Numbered from the stretch's first letter, positions 9,717 to 21,541 are shown. The stretch: 64,000 nt of DNA from Paralithodes platypus (GCA_032716605.1 CM064481.1:18222811-18286810); one strand, 5' to 3'. The notes: generated from the sequence alone by a model not told the origin. A program made the numbers and translations.

Positions 9717-12687
9717 TGTTATGCCCTGTTTTTCTACAGGATTAACTTGGGTAATGTGAGTTCTAACTGACTGGGTATAGAAGGCTGCATGCACAAAACA
9801 AGGTGTGAGGAATAGAGAACACAAAATAAACACACGGTAACAAGACACACGATCACATTTATTGACGTACACGCTTCTGTAGTTTTCTTGATAATGATTA
9901 ATATGAAACATAAGAAGGTATGAATACTCGTACTAGACAAATGATAGAATTGAACAACTAGCATTAAGTGCATCTGGATGGAGCCTAGTCTCCCACTTCC
10001 AACGTTCAGGTATTAATCTTCTGATCACTGGCTTTATTCACAAGTTGATATACTGGAGACCATCAATGTTACTTATAGATTCAAATTCACTGTTAGATTT
10101 ATTACTGGTAGCTCTGGTGCACAAGTAGTAGTTCACAGACTAGATTAGACACGCGTATTTTAGAGCACAGGAATTCTAGTAACCTCAGGGGGTACTGATC
10201 TAAGTTTTATATTCTTATAGCAGAAACACATAGAACGCAAATCAGTGGGCGAACATTAGATATCACTAGGGTTTCACTTCTATGTAATAATATCTGGATA
10301 TATGGGTAATTACGAGAGTTAATATCGCCTGTTAATTAATAAACACTGATACGCTTAGCACTTCCGAATGGAATGGTTATATATGAATTATACTGGGGCA
10401 AAGATATAGCCACTTCATAGAAATATTAATAAGTGAGTCTCTAAATAGCACTGTAACACTGTAGTACTGAGAGAGTGAATCTTGGGTAGTATTTGATTGG
10501 TCTGGTCCTGGTTATCTTGCGTCTGTGATGTTGTGGGCTAACGACTGGTTCCGCGGCCGTCCAGGTGGTCCATATGTAGGAAGTTCTCAAGACGGATCTC
10601 TTGGTGATCGTTGCTGGCTACACTCTTATATACCCACTGGTTTGTGAAGGTTATAAGGTGCACGTAGATTTCTTGTACGTGGACAGATCCTTCTATCTAA
10701 ATCTGCCACGGAGTCTGCCGGCTCTGGAACTCAATTCTCAGCAACAAACAATGATAGAGCTGGAGGTCAACTCTGGTGACCAACCACTGGTTGGTGTCTA
10801 TCTTTCAACTGACTTTACTGGGGGATGGAGCTTAGTTTATAGGTTCGGTTTTGGACCCTGTAGGCCATAGGGATCTCGAGTTTTGATGGACTTATTTGAG
10901 CTCTCAATTGATACGGGAACTAGGTAAGGTGGTGATTACTGTTGTGGCACATGGCTGTATGGAGCCTTCATAATGTGATATAACTGAGCCTTAGTAAGAG
11001 GTACTATTTTGGCTATACTGGAAGTATTTAGGGGAGAGAGACTGGATCTACTTTGCGAGGCGGTTTGGGACAGCTGTGATAGGAGCGTCTCTCTTAGATT
11101 GCTCAGTCTTCATTCTATGGTATAGCTGAGGTGCTAATTTGGTTATCGGAGTATGTAAGAAAGGTTAATGGGTTATTGTGGGTTAATAGAGGTTAGTAAA
11201 GGTGTTAGTCATACATGGTTAGTTCATTGATAGGAAGAATTCCTGTGCTACCTGGCAATGACCCGGAAGTCAAAACAGGGGTCAGGTATATCTCCGCAGG
11301 GGTAGGGGTCTTCCTCCTCGGGTGGGTGAAAAGGGGGAGGTGCGGGCCCTCTCTCTGTGATGGTCGTCCGGGCGGCTGTGGCTGGGGGCTTGCCATATTA
11401 CAAGTGTTTGTAATAACCCTCTGTTTATGAGACAGACGTGGGTGTTCGGAATACCAAAACCGAAGGTGCCTTGACCAGCTGGTTTAATTGGTTGGGTTGT
11501 TAATTGCATGGTTTGTTGGATGTGGTGGAGACTGGGTTGCTAACTCTGCCACATTTATCTGGAAGTATGGCAATAGAAGTTAGTCACTGGCGAGGCGGCT
11601 AGCCTCGCACTGACGATCATTTGGTACAGGGTTGTGAATGGGTTGTGAGAGAATAGATGGCATGCAAAGGGTTAGTAAAGTTCTAATGGTGTTCCTTCCT
11701 ACTGGGGAAAGGTAGGCTGGATAGGAGTATATATACAAAAGGTTTGAGAATGTTAGTAACGGAAAAGTTAAGGATATTCAGGGGGTCTGGTGGAGAGGCT
11801 AGGTTAGGAGGGAGTGGAGGAGCGTGGGGTTAACGAGAGGGAGAGGGTTAAGGGGGGGCTACGTGGAAGTTTGACCCTAAGGTCTCTGGGCGTAGGGGTG
11901 GCATTAGGCTACACTTGGTATCTTAGACTGGGGGTTACTGACAGGGAAAGGTAGGGTAATCAAACGCTACCGGGGGATGAGCAATAGGTGGTGGTATATG
12001 AGTCTGGAAATTATAGAATCATGTGGACTGTGGGGAAGATGAGGTTAGCTGTAGGTGTGTGCTTGACTGTGGAAAAAAGTAGAGAAAAACATAGTGTACT
12101 ATTACTCGTCAATACGAGGGGTTATGGACACTATTATTTGACACGATTTCTTGCTGATCTAGTTGTCCCTGGGAACTGCGTTTTCTATGAAATATAGACC
12201 AAAGAAAGCGGCAGTTCGTAGGGGTAGCTTCGTTATTGTTTCGTGGTAGATATGCATCGAGACAATGGTAAAAGAGGGTTAGCTATACAATCTCTGGTTG
12301 GGGTAAGAATTAGAGTTACTGCATGGTTGCTAACCTCTTCAGTCATTATCTCTGTCTAGGTCTTACAGGAATAATGGTTATATATACAATGGTGTACCCG
12401 TGGGTATCATAGTTTCTTATCAATTATGACATGGGGGTTAACATGTTACTTCTCGGATGGAAGAACATACATAGATTTATGGGGGCGGTTGGTCTTCAGA
12501 AACTTAGTCTGGCAAGACAAGGTGTAGGACACGAGGGGTAGTGGATACGCGAGGTGGGGGAAGGGTCAGCGGTTAAAAGCGATAGACAGGTGTGGTTTGG
12601 AGCTGCTTAGCCCTGCGGGCTTCGGCCTGTCTGAACTGGTTGGCTTGGTCACCTGGTCCTTCGGGCTTCTTGTTCTGGGGCATTTTA
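9717..12687 (-). repeat. 3' LTR of the gypsy element
   Basis: 2,971 bp. On the minus strand it begins taaaatgcccc directly after the polypurine tract and ends ggcataaca. This is an atypical TA...CA end pair, but ATGCC...GGCAT is inverted just inside. It is unusually long for an LTR. Its plus strand is G-rich in the 10.9-12.6 kb part. I see no conserved gene in it; a plus-strand frame at 10601-10870 is shared with the other LTR only because the LTRs are duplicates. Confidence 0.93.
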
Positions 12688-14080
12688 CTTCCCTCTCCTT
12701 CGTTGTAGGCTCGTCCTCGAGCCTCAAGGGTGAAGTAAAGAGAAGTATAGTCATATGGTGGGTCATTTGGAGGGTGTGTAGAAGGTCCCACCAGGCAAGA
12801 GAGCGAGGGTGAGGTTTCTTGTGCAGGTCTATGTAGACCTGTAGGACTGTGTCTTCGGTGTTGTGGAGGGCGGCTGCCCGGGCTTGATGTGGCCGTTGTA
12901 GACGGGCTGAGCGTCCTGTGGACGTTTTTAATTTAATATGTCTTATGAACGGTGTGTATTCGTCCTCAGTGGGGGTAGGGACGGGAACGACGAATGGTGT
13001 GGATGTGTTCATGGTGGAGGTCAGGTATTGAGTGAGGTGTGTGGGACTGACAGGAGGCCTCTTCAGTGTGGTGAAGGGGTTAAGAACTGAAGGGGAGGTA
13101 CTAACGCGTGAAGGCGGAGCTGGGGGTGAAGGGGGGATATGAGTCTGGGGTTTTTGGGGTTGTCTTGGGTGGTGTTGCATGCTGGGAAAATATATGGAGG
13201 CAATGTGCAATATTGGTTTAGGTAAGGTGCGTGATGGAGGTGTGTGAGAAAGAGGGGGTGTGTGTGTGTTGTGTGGCTTGGGCTTTTAGTGGAAGAAAGG
13301 GGTTTTGTTTTTACATAGCTGTCTTCAAATCTGATGGGTCTGTTGATGATTCTACCTTTGGAGGTTCTGGTGGGAAGGTAGATTTTCGTAGTGGGACTTG
13401 AGTCGCTCGACGATGTTTTATATTGAGGGGAAGAACGCTTTACAGGTGGAGGGCATTTAGTGGGGGTGATGTAGGGGGTTATGCGAGAGGTAGATGCGTG
13501 TGGAGGTTTTTGTCGAGTGAGGGTGGTAGGAGAAATAGGAGAGGATTGGGTGGGGGTATTGATGGGGGTTCTCGGAGGGGCGACTTTGTTGGGGGATTTA
13601 AGTGGGGGTGTGGAGGTCGGGTACGTCATTTTGGAGGGGCTTTGGTTGGGAGTTACTTGTGTGGTAGACGTGGTGGGTGAGGAGGGGTTGGTCGTTGGCA
13701 TAGGGTAGTCTTTAGGGGGAGGTTGGTTGGGGGTTTTATGAGATGATGAGGTTGGTTGATGCGTGCGTGAGGTCGCAGGGATAGTGGAAGGGAAAGGGGT
13801 GGATGCGGGGGTGGGGGGGGGGGGGGCTAGACGAGTGGGTAGTGAGGGGAGGTTTAATTTGGAGGGTTGGGGGTAGGAAAGTGTGTTGGGTGCGTTCTTT
13901 GATGGGGTTGGTGATTTGATGGTGGTGAAAATAGGTGGTTTTGTGGGAGTTTGGTGGGGGGGCAGATCTAGAAGGTCATTCGGGGTGATGAGGTGGGGGT
14001 TGAGAGGGGATGAGGTTGAAGGGGAAGGTGTTTGCTCTCGGGGGAGGGTGGGGGTGGTTATTTTTGGAATATAGTTAGAG
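12566..14080 (-). pseudogene. gypsy 3' proline-rich region and possible third ORF
   Basis: Gypsy sequence between LINE B and the 3' LTR. One open frame (13063-14080) is Pro/Ser/Thr-rich with Lys-Gly-Arg-Ile-Ile-Asn-Arg-Pro-Ile-Arg-Phe near its end, like the C-terminal tail of integrases. A second (12566-13210) runs ~120 bases into the LTR. No signal peptide, membrane segment or envelope motif is seen, so it is not an env gene. The plus strand is extremely G-rich with little C, which also produces open frames by composition alone. Whether these frames are coding is uncertain. Confidence 0.4.
12688..12700 (-). other. Polypurine tract of the gypsy element
   Basis: On the minus strand aaggagagggaag directly precedes the 3' LTR start (taaaatg). 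Position and composition fit the plus-strand primer. It also fixes the LTR start as TA rather than TG. Confidence 0.8.
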
Positions 14081-14391
14081 TACAAAGGAGTACAAAGGAA
14101 ATCAAGCAACAACAGATCTAGTGACCCTTCTAGGCTGCTTGTCCTCCAAAACGCTGAGGATCAAGTGTCCAAACAGTGGTTTAGAGTGGGTAAGGGAACA
14201 TTGGAAAGGGAACTACTGCCCTGCCACTAACGTGGCAGGACTAGGAAGTTAGGAGAGGACATATGGGTTAGTAACTGAGGGGAGGATAAAATAAAGTTAT
14301 TCATTTACAAACGCAGTCAGTCGCGGGTTTGATGCGAGATATTTGTCTAGGCGGAATTTAAATGAATCAACGGTGCTGCAGTCTATAACGT

Positions 14392-15666
14392 CTAGGGGAA
14401 GCCCATTCCACAAGTTGACAACTCGATTGAAGAAGAAATTCTTAGATTCGTGAGAGTTAAAAGATTTACCAATAATTTTGCAACCGTTTCCCGCGTGTAA
14501 TTAGATTGGTCGATAGTGAAGTACTTACTACAGTTCATATTGTCGATGCTTTTGATGATTTTGAATACTTGAATTAAGTCACCTCTTAATCTGCACTGGG
14601 TTAAAGGAAATAGATTTAATTCTCTAAGACGCTCTTCGTATGGTTTGTTCTTTAGGCTAGGTATCATTTTGGTAACTCTACGTTGAACTCGTTCTAGCTT
14701 GTTTATGTCTTTTTGGTAATAAGGGCACCAGCATTGAACGCAGTATTCCAGAAGAGGGCGGACTAAGGAATTGTAAAGGGTTAGGATTACGTCTTTGGAT
14801 TTATGCTCAAATGATCTGCCTATAAAGCCAATTATTTTGTTTGCCTTCTTAACAACTTCTGAACATTGTTGACTCGGTTTTAGGTTACTCGATATTGTTA
14901 CTCCCAGATCGGTTTCTCTGTTTACATTCTTAAGGTGAGTGCCATTCATCGAATAGTTTGCTTTCTCATTTAGGTATCCGATATGTAGTACTTTACATTT
15001 ATCCGCATTGAAACTCATTTGCCAAATTTGGGCCCAACATGACAACTTATATAGATTGTGTTGCATATCGTCAACTTGCTCTTTTGAGAGCACGCTATTT
15101 GCAATTTTTGTATCGTCAGCAAATTTTGAGATTGTACAGGTGAGACCCTCATCTATGTCGTTGATGTAAATTAGAAAGAGAATTGGTCCTAGTACCGATC
15201 CCGGGGGTACCCCGCTACTTACATTGGTCCATTTAGATGCCTTACCGTTTATGACTACTCTTTGCTTTCTGTCGCTGAGCCAATTTTCTATCCATTTCAA
15301 CACACCGTCTTGTATTCCATGCGCTTTTAGTTTTAGCAGTAAACGTTTGTGGGGAACTTTGTCAAAGGCCTTTTGAAAATCAAGGTATATAATATCTACA
15401 GCTTTACTCTGATCGTAGAGGTTGAGGATATCGTGGAAGAAGTCTAAGAGGTTTGTTAAACAGGAAATTTTTTTACGAAAGCCGTGTTGAGTATCTTTAA
15501 GTATGTTATTTTCCTCTAAGTGTTTTACGAGTTTGTCTCTTATGACCGTTTCTAGCATTTTCCATACAACTGAGGTTAAGCTAATTGGACGATAGTTACT
15601 GGGTAGGGATTTGCTGCCTTTTTTGAATATCGGTGTTACGTTGGCTATCTTCCACTGATCAGGCAT
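14392..15666 (-). CDS. LINE B reverse transcriptase, longest open part
   Basis: 424-codon open frame from Met-Pro-Asp-Gln-Trp-Lys. RT blocks in order: Asn-Tyr-Arg-Pro-Ile-Ser-Leu-Thr-Ser, Gln-His-Gly-Phe-Arg-Lys, Leu-Asp-Phe-Gln-Lys-Ala-Phe-Asp-Lys-Val, Gly-Val-Pro-Pro-Gly-Ser-Val-Leu-Gly-Pro, and Phe-Ala-Asp-Asp with both catalytic Asp. The thumb region follows (Leu-Gly-Val-Thr-Ile-Ser, Arg-Pro-Leu-Leu-Glu-Tyr-Cys). It makes cDNA at the nicked target. It ends early because a G-run (ggg, where LINE A has gggg) has lost one base, so the conserved Leu-Trp-Asn-Gly-Leu-Pro tail is in another frame. Confidence 0.9.
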   Translation of the reverse strand: MPDQWKIANVTPIFKKGSKSLPSNYRPISLTSVVWKMLETVIRDKLVKHLEENNILKDTQHGFRKKISCLTNLLDFFHDILNLYDQSKAVDIIYLDFQKAFDKVPHKRLLLKLKAHGIQDGVLKWIENWLSDRKQRVVINGKASKWTNVSSGVPPGSVLGPILFLIYINDIDEGLTCTISKFADDTKIANSVLSKEQVDDMQHNLYKLSCWAQIWQMSFNADKCKVLHIGYLNEKANYSMNGTHLKNVNRETDLGVTISSNLKPSQQCSEVVKKANKIIGFIGRSFEHKSKDVILTLYNSLVRPLLEYCVQCWCPYYQKDINKLERVQRRVTKMIPSLKNKPYEERLRELNLFPLTQCRLRGDLIQVFKIIKSIDNMNCSKYFTIDQSNYTRETVAKLLVNLLTLTNLRISSSIELSTCGMGFP

Positions 15667-16366
15667 AGTTCCAGACCAAGGATTTATTGAATAGTAATGT
15701 CAGTGGTTTGGAGAGCTCATCCTTAGCTTCCTTTAGAACTCTAGGCGAGATTGTATCAGGTCCAGGCGTTTTATTTACCTTGAGTTTATCTAAACAATTC
15801 AATACTTCTCTCTCTGTAACGGTGATGTTGCTTAGAACATCTGAATTATCAATCTGAATCGGCGATGGTGTAGGGATATCACTGAGGTGTTCTGTTGTAA
15901 AAACTGATGCAAAGAAGGTATTGAGGGCATTACTCATTTGTACTTCGTCTTTGGTGTATTCTCCATTTTCATCGACTAACGGTCCAACAGTTGAAGTAAC
16001 TACTTTTTTCTTTCTGATATAACATATAGAATTCTTTCGGGTTTGTTTTACTTTGATTCGCAATATGTAACTCTAGGGTCTTTTACTTTGCTTAAACTTT
16101 TTGGCTTTGCGTCGTAGCTCTACAAATTTCACCCGTTCTTCGTCATTTTGTGAGGATTTTAATCTATCATTAGCAAATTTTTTAGCAAGCAGGCAGTTTG
16201 AAATATCTTTATTCCACCATTTGGGCTTATTATTATGGCCTGGACGCCGTATTTTCGATGGTATGCAGTCTTGCACTGCTTTTAGGTAAGTGGTTTCGAA
16301 TAACTTCCAAGATGTATTTATGTCGTTATTGTTAATTAAAAAGCTCCAGTCAGTTTCTTTAAACAT
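15659..16366 (-). pseudogene. LINE B linker between endonuclease and RT
   Basis: Frames 16073-16366 (Met-Phe-Lys-Glu-Thr-Asp-Trp start) and 15659-16063. One missing A in an A-run near 16082, compared with LINE A, creates an early stop. Contains Trp-Trp-Asn-Lys-Asp-Ile, a common pre-RT motif, and Lys-Thr-Pro-Gly-Pro-Asp, the first RT block. Confidence 0.75.
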
Positions 16367-17261
16367 AGCTTATGAAAGTTTGCTTTCTTGAAATTAGGGA
16401 CTTTTTCGATGCTACTATTTGGTTCGTTACTAGTAAAGTTTAAAGTGAAAGTTATCGTACGATGGTCGCTGTTACTGAATTCATCACCAATATTCAAATT
16501 CTCTATTAATTCTTCTTTTGTTGCAAGTACAATGTCAAGAACGTTATTACCACGGGTCGGTGTTCGAACAAATTGATAAAGCGAACTCTCTTGCAAGGTC
16601 GTATACAAGTCATGTCCGGAGTGTGAAGTAAGAGTATCGCCCCACTTGGTCACAGGTAAATTAAAGTCGCCAAAAAATACGGTATCTTGTGAGTTACTTA
16701 CATCTGCAATTTGTTCATAAATTTCTCGGTCAGTTTGCTCTGATTGAGCTGGAGGTCTGTATATTAATGCAAGTATTATGTATGTACCTTTATTATGCTT
16801 TATTAGCTCAAAAGATGTCACGACGCACACAATTTGAGGCGTTGACAAGAGGGTCGGGTTAAGACTTTCTTGATATAAAATAAAACGCCACCTCCATTTT
16901 TATTTATTCGGCTTTTCTCAAACATTACATAACCGGGAAGTGAATACTCTGCTAAAAAGTCTCTATCTACTGTATTGAGCCAAGATTCTGTTATACCAAT
17001 CACATCATAATTTTCAGTAAACACTAGTTCCTCTAAATCTGAAAATGTATTGCGTATGCTACGAGCGTTTGCATAGAAAACCTTTAAAGTTGCAGTTTTA
17101 GAACTCACAGAACGTTCTTTAATCAAATTTTTGGTTCTGATCGGATCTACATCGGATTTACATGGCTGACATCGGTCCTCGGTCGTTATCCCTGGCGGTT
17201 TTGAATTTGGGTCGTGTTGGTGGAGCTTTATCCAAATTCGCGGTTCTTGACAGATTAGCAT
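16336..17261 (-). pseudogene. LINE B endonuclease domain, frameshifted
   Basis: Two frames (16818-17261 and 16336-16848) joined by a shift near 16850. Endonuclease motifs seen: Tyr-Ala-Asn-Ala-Arg-Ser, Thr-Glu-Ser-Trp-Leu-Asn, Gly-Asp-Phe-Asn, Leu-Asp-Ile-Val and Ser-Asp-His. The ORF1 end (Ser-Ala-Met-stop at 17158) overlaps the start of this frame. The domain ends in the same Cys-Leu-Lys-Lys-Leu-Thr-Gly-Ala-Phe-stop as LINE A. Confidence 0.8.
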
Positions 17262-17351
17262 TTAATTCCTTCGCAGGTTGCCGCCCTCGCTGTCTTCGGT
17301 CCTCCTTCGTGGTTGTCCTGTGCTGAGTCGATTTCTTCTCCGAAAATCCTT

Positions 17352-19818
17352 CACCGCATCGTTGGTGTTTGCTTGTGATTATTCGTCTTCTTTCCCTTTG
17401 TGGAGGAGAATTTGACGAAGAAGAAGAGGAGGAGGAGGATAGTGGTCTGGCAGCTCTACGGAACTTTGTTATCAGGGTGTGTTTTCTGGAGGTTTTAAAG
17501 GATTTCAGTCGTGGGCGTAAGTTGTAGCGTGAGGTGACTGGGGTAGGTTGTGTGGTGCGGTTGGGTGTGTACTTGGTTTTAGGTGGGGGTGGTGGTTTTC
17601 TTACTGCGGTGCCTGGTGGAGGTACGTCAGGGCTAGACGGGAGGGTTTCCGTTGTGGTCGGGGTTGTGGGTGGAGGTTTTCGTATTTTGATAAGTTGGGG
17701 AGGTACTTGACTATCAGAAGTGAAGGAATGGGTCATGGTGGAGGAAGGTGTGATAGTGGGGGCTTGGGGTTTGTGGAGGTTAGTTATGGGGGTATGTTGA
17801 GGAATGATCGGCCGGTTCTGTGCTGGAGGGTTTTGGCCCTTAGGGGTTTGTAGGGGAACATTCATAGCCTGAGTGGGAGGGGTAGTAGGGGTGTTCAATT
17901 CAGGGTCGGACGTGTGGGGTGGGGTAATATCTTGTGGTTTTAGAGGTTTAAAAGCTCGGACGAATCTAGTTCTGAACGTGCGAGTCACGCCGTGATAATC
18001 AATGGTGACTTGATAGGCATTTGTGACTTGTATGACGGTGTAGGGGCCGACATAGCGAGGGCCTAATTTGTTGGTGACAGGGAGGTTGGCTACCATTACG
18101 GTGTCATGGATGGCGAAAGGGTTTTTATCATCGGGGTTATCAGTTTTGGTGTCTTGACAGGTTTGGGCGGTATGGAGGGTGTTTTGCAGATGTTGCAATA
18201 GGTCAATTGTGGAGGTGTTGGAGGGGAGGTGAGCGTGATGGTGGAACGGCAGTAACAGAGGGGGTACGCCGTAAACACGTTCATGAGGGGAAATACCGTC
18301 TTCTCGGGGACAGGTGTTCATGCCCCATTGTATCATCTTTATCTGTGATGGCCAGTCTGAGGTGTTAAGAGCAATCATTTTGGTACGTAACTGGTTGTTG
18401 ATGGTGCGATGGCTGCGTTCGCATATAGCATTTCCTTGAGGCCAGTACGGGGATGAGTGTTTGATCTTAATACCGCATTGTTGGGTGAACTGGTGCCAAA
18501 CGTGTCCACTAAATTCGGGGGCATTGTCGGATAGAAGAGCAAGGGGAAGGCCGAATATAGGGAACACTTCTGTGGCAAGCAGTGTGGCGACGGTGGTGGC
18601 TGTGTGGTCTTTAACTGGGCAGGCTATTAAAATTTTTGAATATACGTCAACAAATGTGACGATATAGCAGTTGCCAGCGTAAGAAGGAAACGGGCCCATG
18701 ATGTCGAGGGATAGGACCTGGAACGGTTTGTTGGCAGAAATGGTACCAGCTGGGCCTGGGGTGCGTGATCTATCTTTCCCCAATAAACAAGGTTTGCAGG
18801 ATTCTGTCACGCGTTGTGCAATCTTGGAGGGGTTGGTGGTCCAGTACTGATCCGCAAAGATTTTTAACATTTTCTTTTGTTCAAGGTGTATGCCGTTTCC
18901 CTCGTGGATGGCAATCATGTAGTCGTGGGCAATGGTGGGGTCTAGGACTATGTGACCAGAGTCTGTGGCAAGTTGATCTCCCCAGCGAGTCAGTTTCCTG
19001 AAGACATTTAACGGTATCCAGGGTGGTCTGATTCTTGTTTCCCAAGATTGAATTAGTGAGGGTGCTGGGGGGGAATTATGTTGGTGGATGGGGGTAGATA
19101 AGAGCTCAGTGTTTTGTAAGGTGGCTAGGTTGGTGGGGGGGTCTTTCGGTACTGGCAAACATGACAGGACGTCTGCATTGGTGTGAAGTTTACCTGGACG
19201 ATACTGTATTGTAAAATCGTAGTCCTCTAGTGTCTCCCTCCAGCGTACCAAGATGGCTGAGTTGGTTTCGCACCTACGCAACCATTGCAAAGATTGATGG
19301 TCGGTTATTAAATCGAGTTTTGCGCCCAACACAAATGACCGGAAGTGGTTGAGTGCCCAAATAATCCCTAGGCACTCTCTCTTGGTGGCTGCATAATTCT
19401 GTTGGGCTTGGTTGAGTGTGGATCTGGCATACGCTATCACATGTTCCTCTCCGTCTCTTACTTGAGCTAAAACTGCACCAATGGCGTACAGAGATACGTC
19501 GGTATAAAGACGGAAAGGTTTATGGTAATCAGGGAAAGCGACAATACGGGCTTGGATTAGCTTTTGCTTCAAAGTGTTAAAAGCGAGGTCTCTTTCGGGT
19601 GCCCAGGTAAATGTGGTGTCCTTGGGGGTGAGTTGGTGGAGGGGTCTGGCTATTGCGGCAAAGTGGGGGACGAAACGTCTGTAGTATGTGGCAAAACCTA
19701 GAAAAGAACGTACTCCTTTAACGGTGGTGGGTGGGGGTTGGCTTTGTATGGCTTGAAGTTTCTTTGGGTCTGGTGCAATACCATGTTCAGATATTACGTG
19801 GCCGAGGAAATCTACCTT
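17352..19818 (-). pseudogene. gypsy RNase H and integrase
   Basis: Same frame as the RT C-terminal half, below a stop. Counting from the Met at 19572: RNase H with D25, E66 and D91 (Tyr-Thr-Asp, Lys-Arg-Glu-Cys, Thr-Asp-His-Gln-Ser-Leu); integrase zinc domain H223, H229, C259, C262; core D290 (Leu-Ser-Leu-Asp-Ile-Met-Gly), D349 (Ser-Asp-Asn) and E385, with about 35 residues between the last two as in DDE integrases; then a Gly-Pro-Tyr module (Leu-Gly-Pro-Arg-Tyr-Val-Gly-Pro-Tyr). A Pro/Thr-rich tail follows, with Tyr-Asn-Leu-Arg-Pro-Arg. The open frame runs past 17352 into LINE B sequence to 17158, giving a chance fusion. Integrase joins the cDNA to the host genome. Confidence 0.9.
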
Positions 19819-19821
19819 ATT

Positions 19822-20209
19822 TCATGCAATCTCGCACTTTGAGGGTTTCAATTTCAACCCGGCGGCTCGGATTCTTTGAAGAACTTGTTTCAACCTGAGG
19901 AGGTGTTCTTCCCAGGTTTGTGAGTACACAATAATATCGTCTAGATACGCTAGGCAGGTTTCCCAGGTCAGGCCATGTAATACCGCTTCCATCAAACGGG
20001 AGAAAGTGGCGGGTCCGTTACAGAGGCCAAAAGGTAGGACGTTAAATTCGTAGTGGTGGCCACCACTAGTGGAAAATGCTGTTTTTTCTTGGTCCTCTGC
20101 CTTGATAGGCACTTGCCAATACCCTGCTTGCAAGTCGAGGGTAGTGAACCATCTGGATCCGTATAGGGAGTCAAGGGAATCGTCTATCCTGGGTAATGGC
20201 GTAGCGTCC
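19822..20209 (-). pseudogene. gypsy RT, C-terminal half
   Basis: Continues the RT after the MITE: Thr-Leu-Asp-Leu-Gln-Ala-Gly-Tyr-Trp-Gln, Phe-Asn-Val-Leu-Pro-Phe-Gly-Leu-Cys-Asn, then the catalytic Tyr-Leu-Asp-Asp-Ile-Ile-Val-Tyr-Ser. It ends at an in-frame TGA at about 19819-19821 just before Asn-Lys-Val-Asp-Phe-Leu-Gly; the RNase H and integrase continue in the same frame below it. The stop is probably a one-base change (for example from a Trp codon). Confidence 0.88.
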
Positions 20210-20213
20210 TTAA

Positions 20214-20822
20214 CCTAACAAGTGCGCATGGGGGTAATTGGAAACGTCCCCCTGTGCTGACGTATTTGAGGTGTTTCCGTCACTAAAATATTCATTGTGC
20301 CATTAATAGCATTAATACTTACCATATGCGCCTATTATGGGTTGATTATAAAGGTATTAACCTGAAACAACAATAAAACGAGTGAAAACAGCGTTTGGAT
20401 GGTCAAAATCGGAGATATAGCCCGCGAGTTGTATAATGTATGGGTGAGGCAAGCTGCTTTCCCGCCAATTTCCCCCAAGGCCACTGAGACACAGTCGATC
20501 GATACTCTCTCTCTCTCTCTTGCACTCGCTTGCCATCAGTGATGACAACACCCTGCTTGCAACTCGCTAATGTTAGCACGAAAATATACCTCAGAATAAG
20601 GAAATAACAGGGAAAATAGGTGATAACTGAAGGAGAGGAGGAAAGTTGGGAAGGAGGGGAGGTAGAGGACTGAGATTTTGCATGGCCCAGGGGCCAAAAC
20701 AAATACATTTTTTTTTTTTTTTTTTTTCGATGTCAAAAGTTGATTTTTTTTTTCACTCACTCTTAAGAGTCTCCCCGCAGTCCGCCGGGGGAACTCTTAA
20801 GAGTCTCCCCGCAGTTCCCGGG
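20214..20822 (+). mobile_element. piggyBac-type MITE (family 1) inside the gypsy RT
   Basis: 609 bp, TTAA at 20210-20213 and 20823-20826. The left end is cctaacaagtgcgcatgggg and the right end cccgggaactgcggggagac (read inward), sharing gaa/aag-tgcg near the tips. The right end has the subterminal repeat with the palindrome actcttaagagt twice. The body has a (ct)n run and T-runs. It is nearly identical to the copy at 36429-37055. It has no coding capacity, so it would rely on a piggyBac transposase in trans. Confidence 0.9.
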
Positions 20823-20826
20823 TTAA

Positions 20827-21541
20827 TGGTTACGTCATTCAATCTCCTGTAATCGACGCAAAAACGGGTTGACCCATCTTTCTTTTTTACTAGGACAACA
20901 GGGGAAGACCAGGGGCTGATGGACGGGGTAGCAATTCCGGCCTCTAACATCTTTTGGACTTGGCGTTCCTCTTCCTGGCGTTGTATGGGATTTTTTCTAC
21001 AGGATGGTTGTCTTATGGGGGGGCCTGTGGTGTTAATGATGTGTTGTTCCACATCGGTCTGTCCGATTTCAGTGTGTTGTTGGGCAAACACGTCACTGAA
21101 CTCTAGCAATAGTTCGTACATGCTGTGTTTTTGGTGGTCGGATAATGTGTCAGGGAGAGGGGGCAATTTGAGGCTGGTAGGGGTGTCATTGGAATCTATG
21201 GGGAGGTCATAAAAAGTTTCGAGGTCTCCTATGATGAGGCCTTTTGGTAATGTCAGGGATTCTTCAGAGATATTTGCCACTAGAATGTGGTTGATGCGAG
21301 CGGAAATGATGGCGGGTTGTAAGAGGCAATGATTGGGGTTGGTGGACGTGGTAGTGGAGGAAAATATCATGTGAGTTTGGGGTATGGGTCGAAGGTTAAC
21401 CCATTTTTTATGGCGGGGGGGAATTTGACATTTATCTTGAACTACAGCTGGGCTAATGATGGTGGGGGATCGACTGGTGAGCAGGTGCTCGGTACGCATA
21501 AGGGGGGGGGGGGGGAAATCACTTTGGTGGGGGTCACACAT
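20827..21541 (-). pseudogene. gypsy RT, N-terminal half
   Basis: Start of the reverse transcriptase after a linker (Phe-Ser-Asp-Val-Phe-Ala, the usual pre-RT motif). Readable blocks: [18 protein letters not shown] and [10 protein letters not shown]. It is cut at 20826 by the MITE. The insert plus one TTAA is 613 bp, and removing it puts both halves in one frame, so the RT was open before the MITE came in. Confidence 0.88.

Larger units (their letters stand above)
14081..17351 (-). mobile_element. CR1-like LINE B, 5'-truncated, in gypsy 3' region
   Basis: Second copy of the LINE A family, minus strand. It is truncated within the ORF1 C-terminus (it begins at aaggattttcgg, matching LINE A about 1216) and ends with the same tgtactcctttgtac-type 3' tail, after which gypsy sequence resumes. 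No clear target duplication is visible, as is common for CR1. It keeps the empty TTAA site into which piggyBac inserted in LINE A, and so serves as the reference for dating LINE A insertions. It is less decayed than LINE A but carries several one-base frameshifts. Confidence 0.9.

Noticed and set aside
10601..10870. Plus-strand ORF present in two LTRs
   Set aside because: The LTRs are duplicates, so sharing is no evidence; the start is TTG, and the older solo LTR does not keep the frame.
12566..13210. Possible env gene of the gypsy element
   Set aside because: No signal peptide, membrane segment, Cys pattern or fusion-peptide-like stretch. It runs into the LTR and is low-complexity.
17158..19572. 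Single 804-residue protein
   Set aside because: The last ~65 residues come from LINE B ORF1 sequence after the insertion point, giving a chance fusion.
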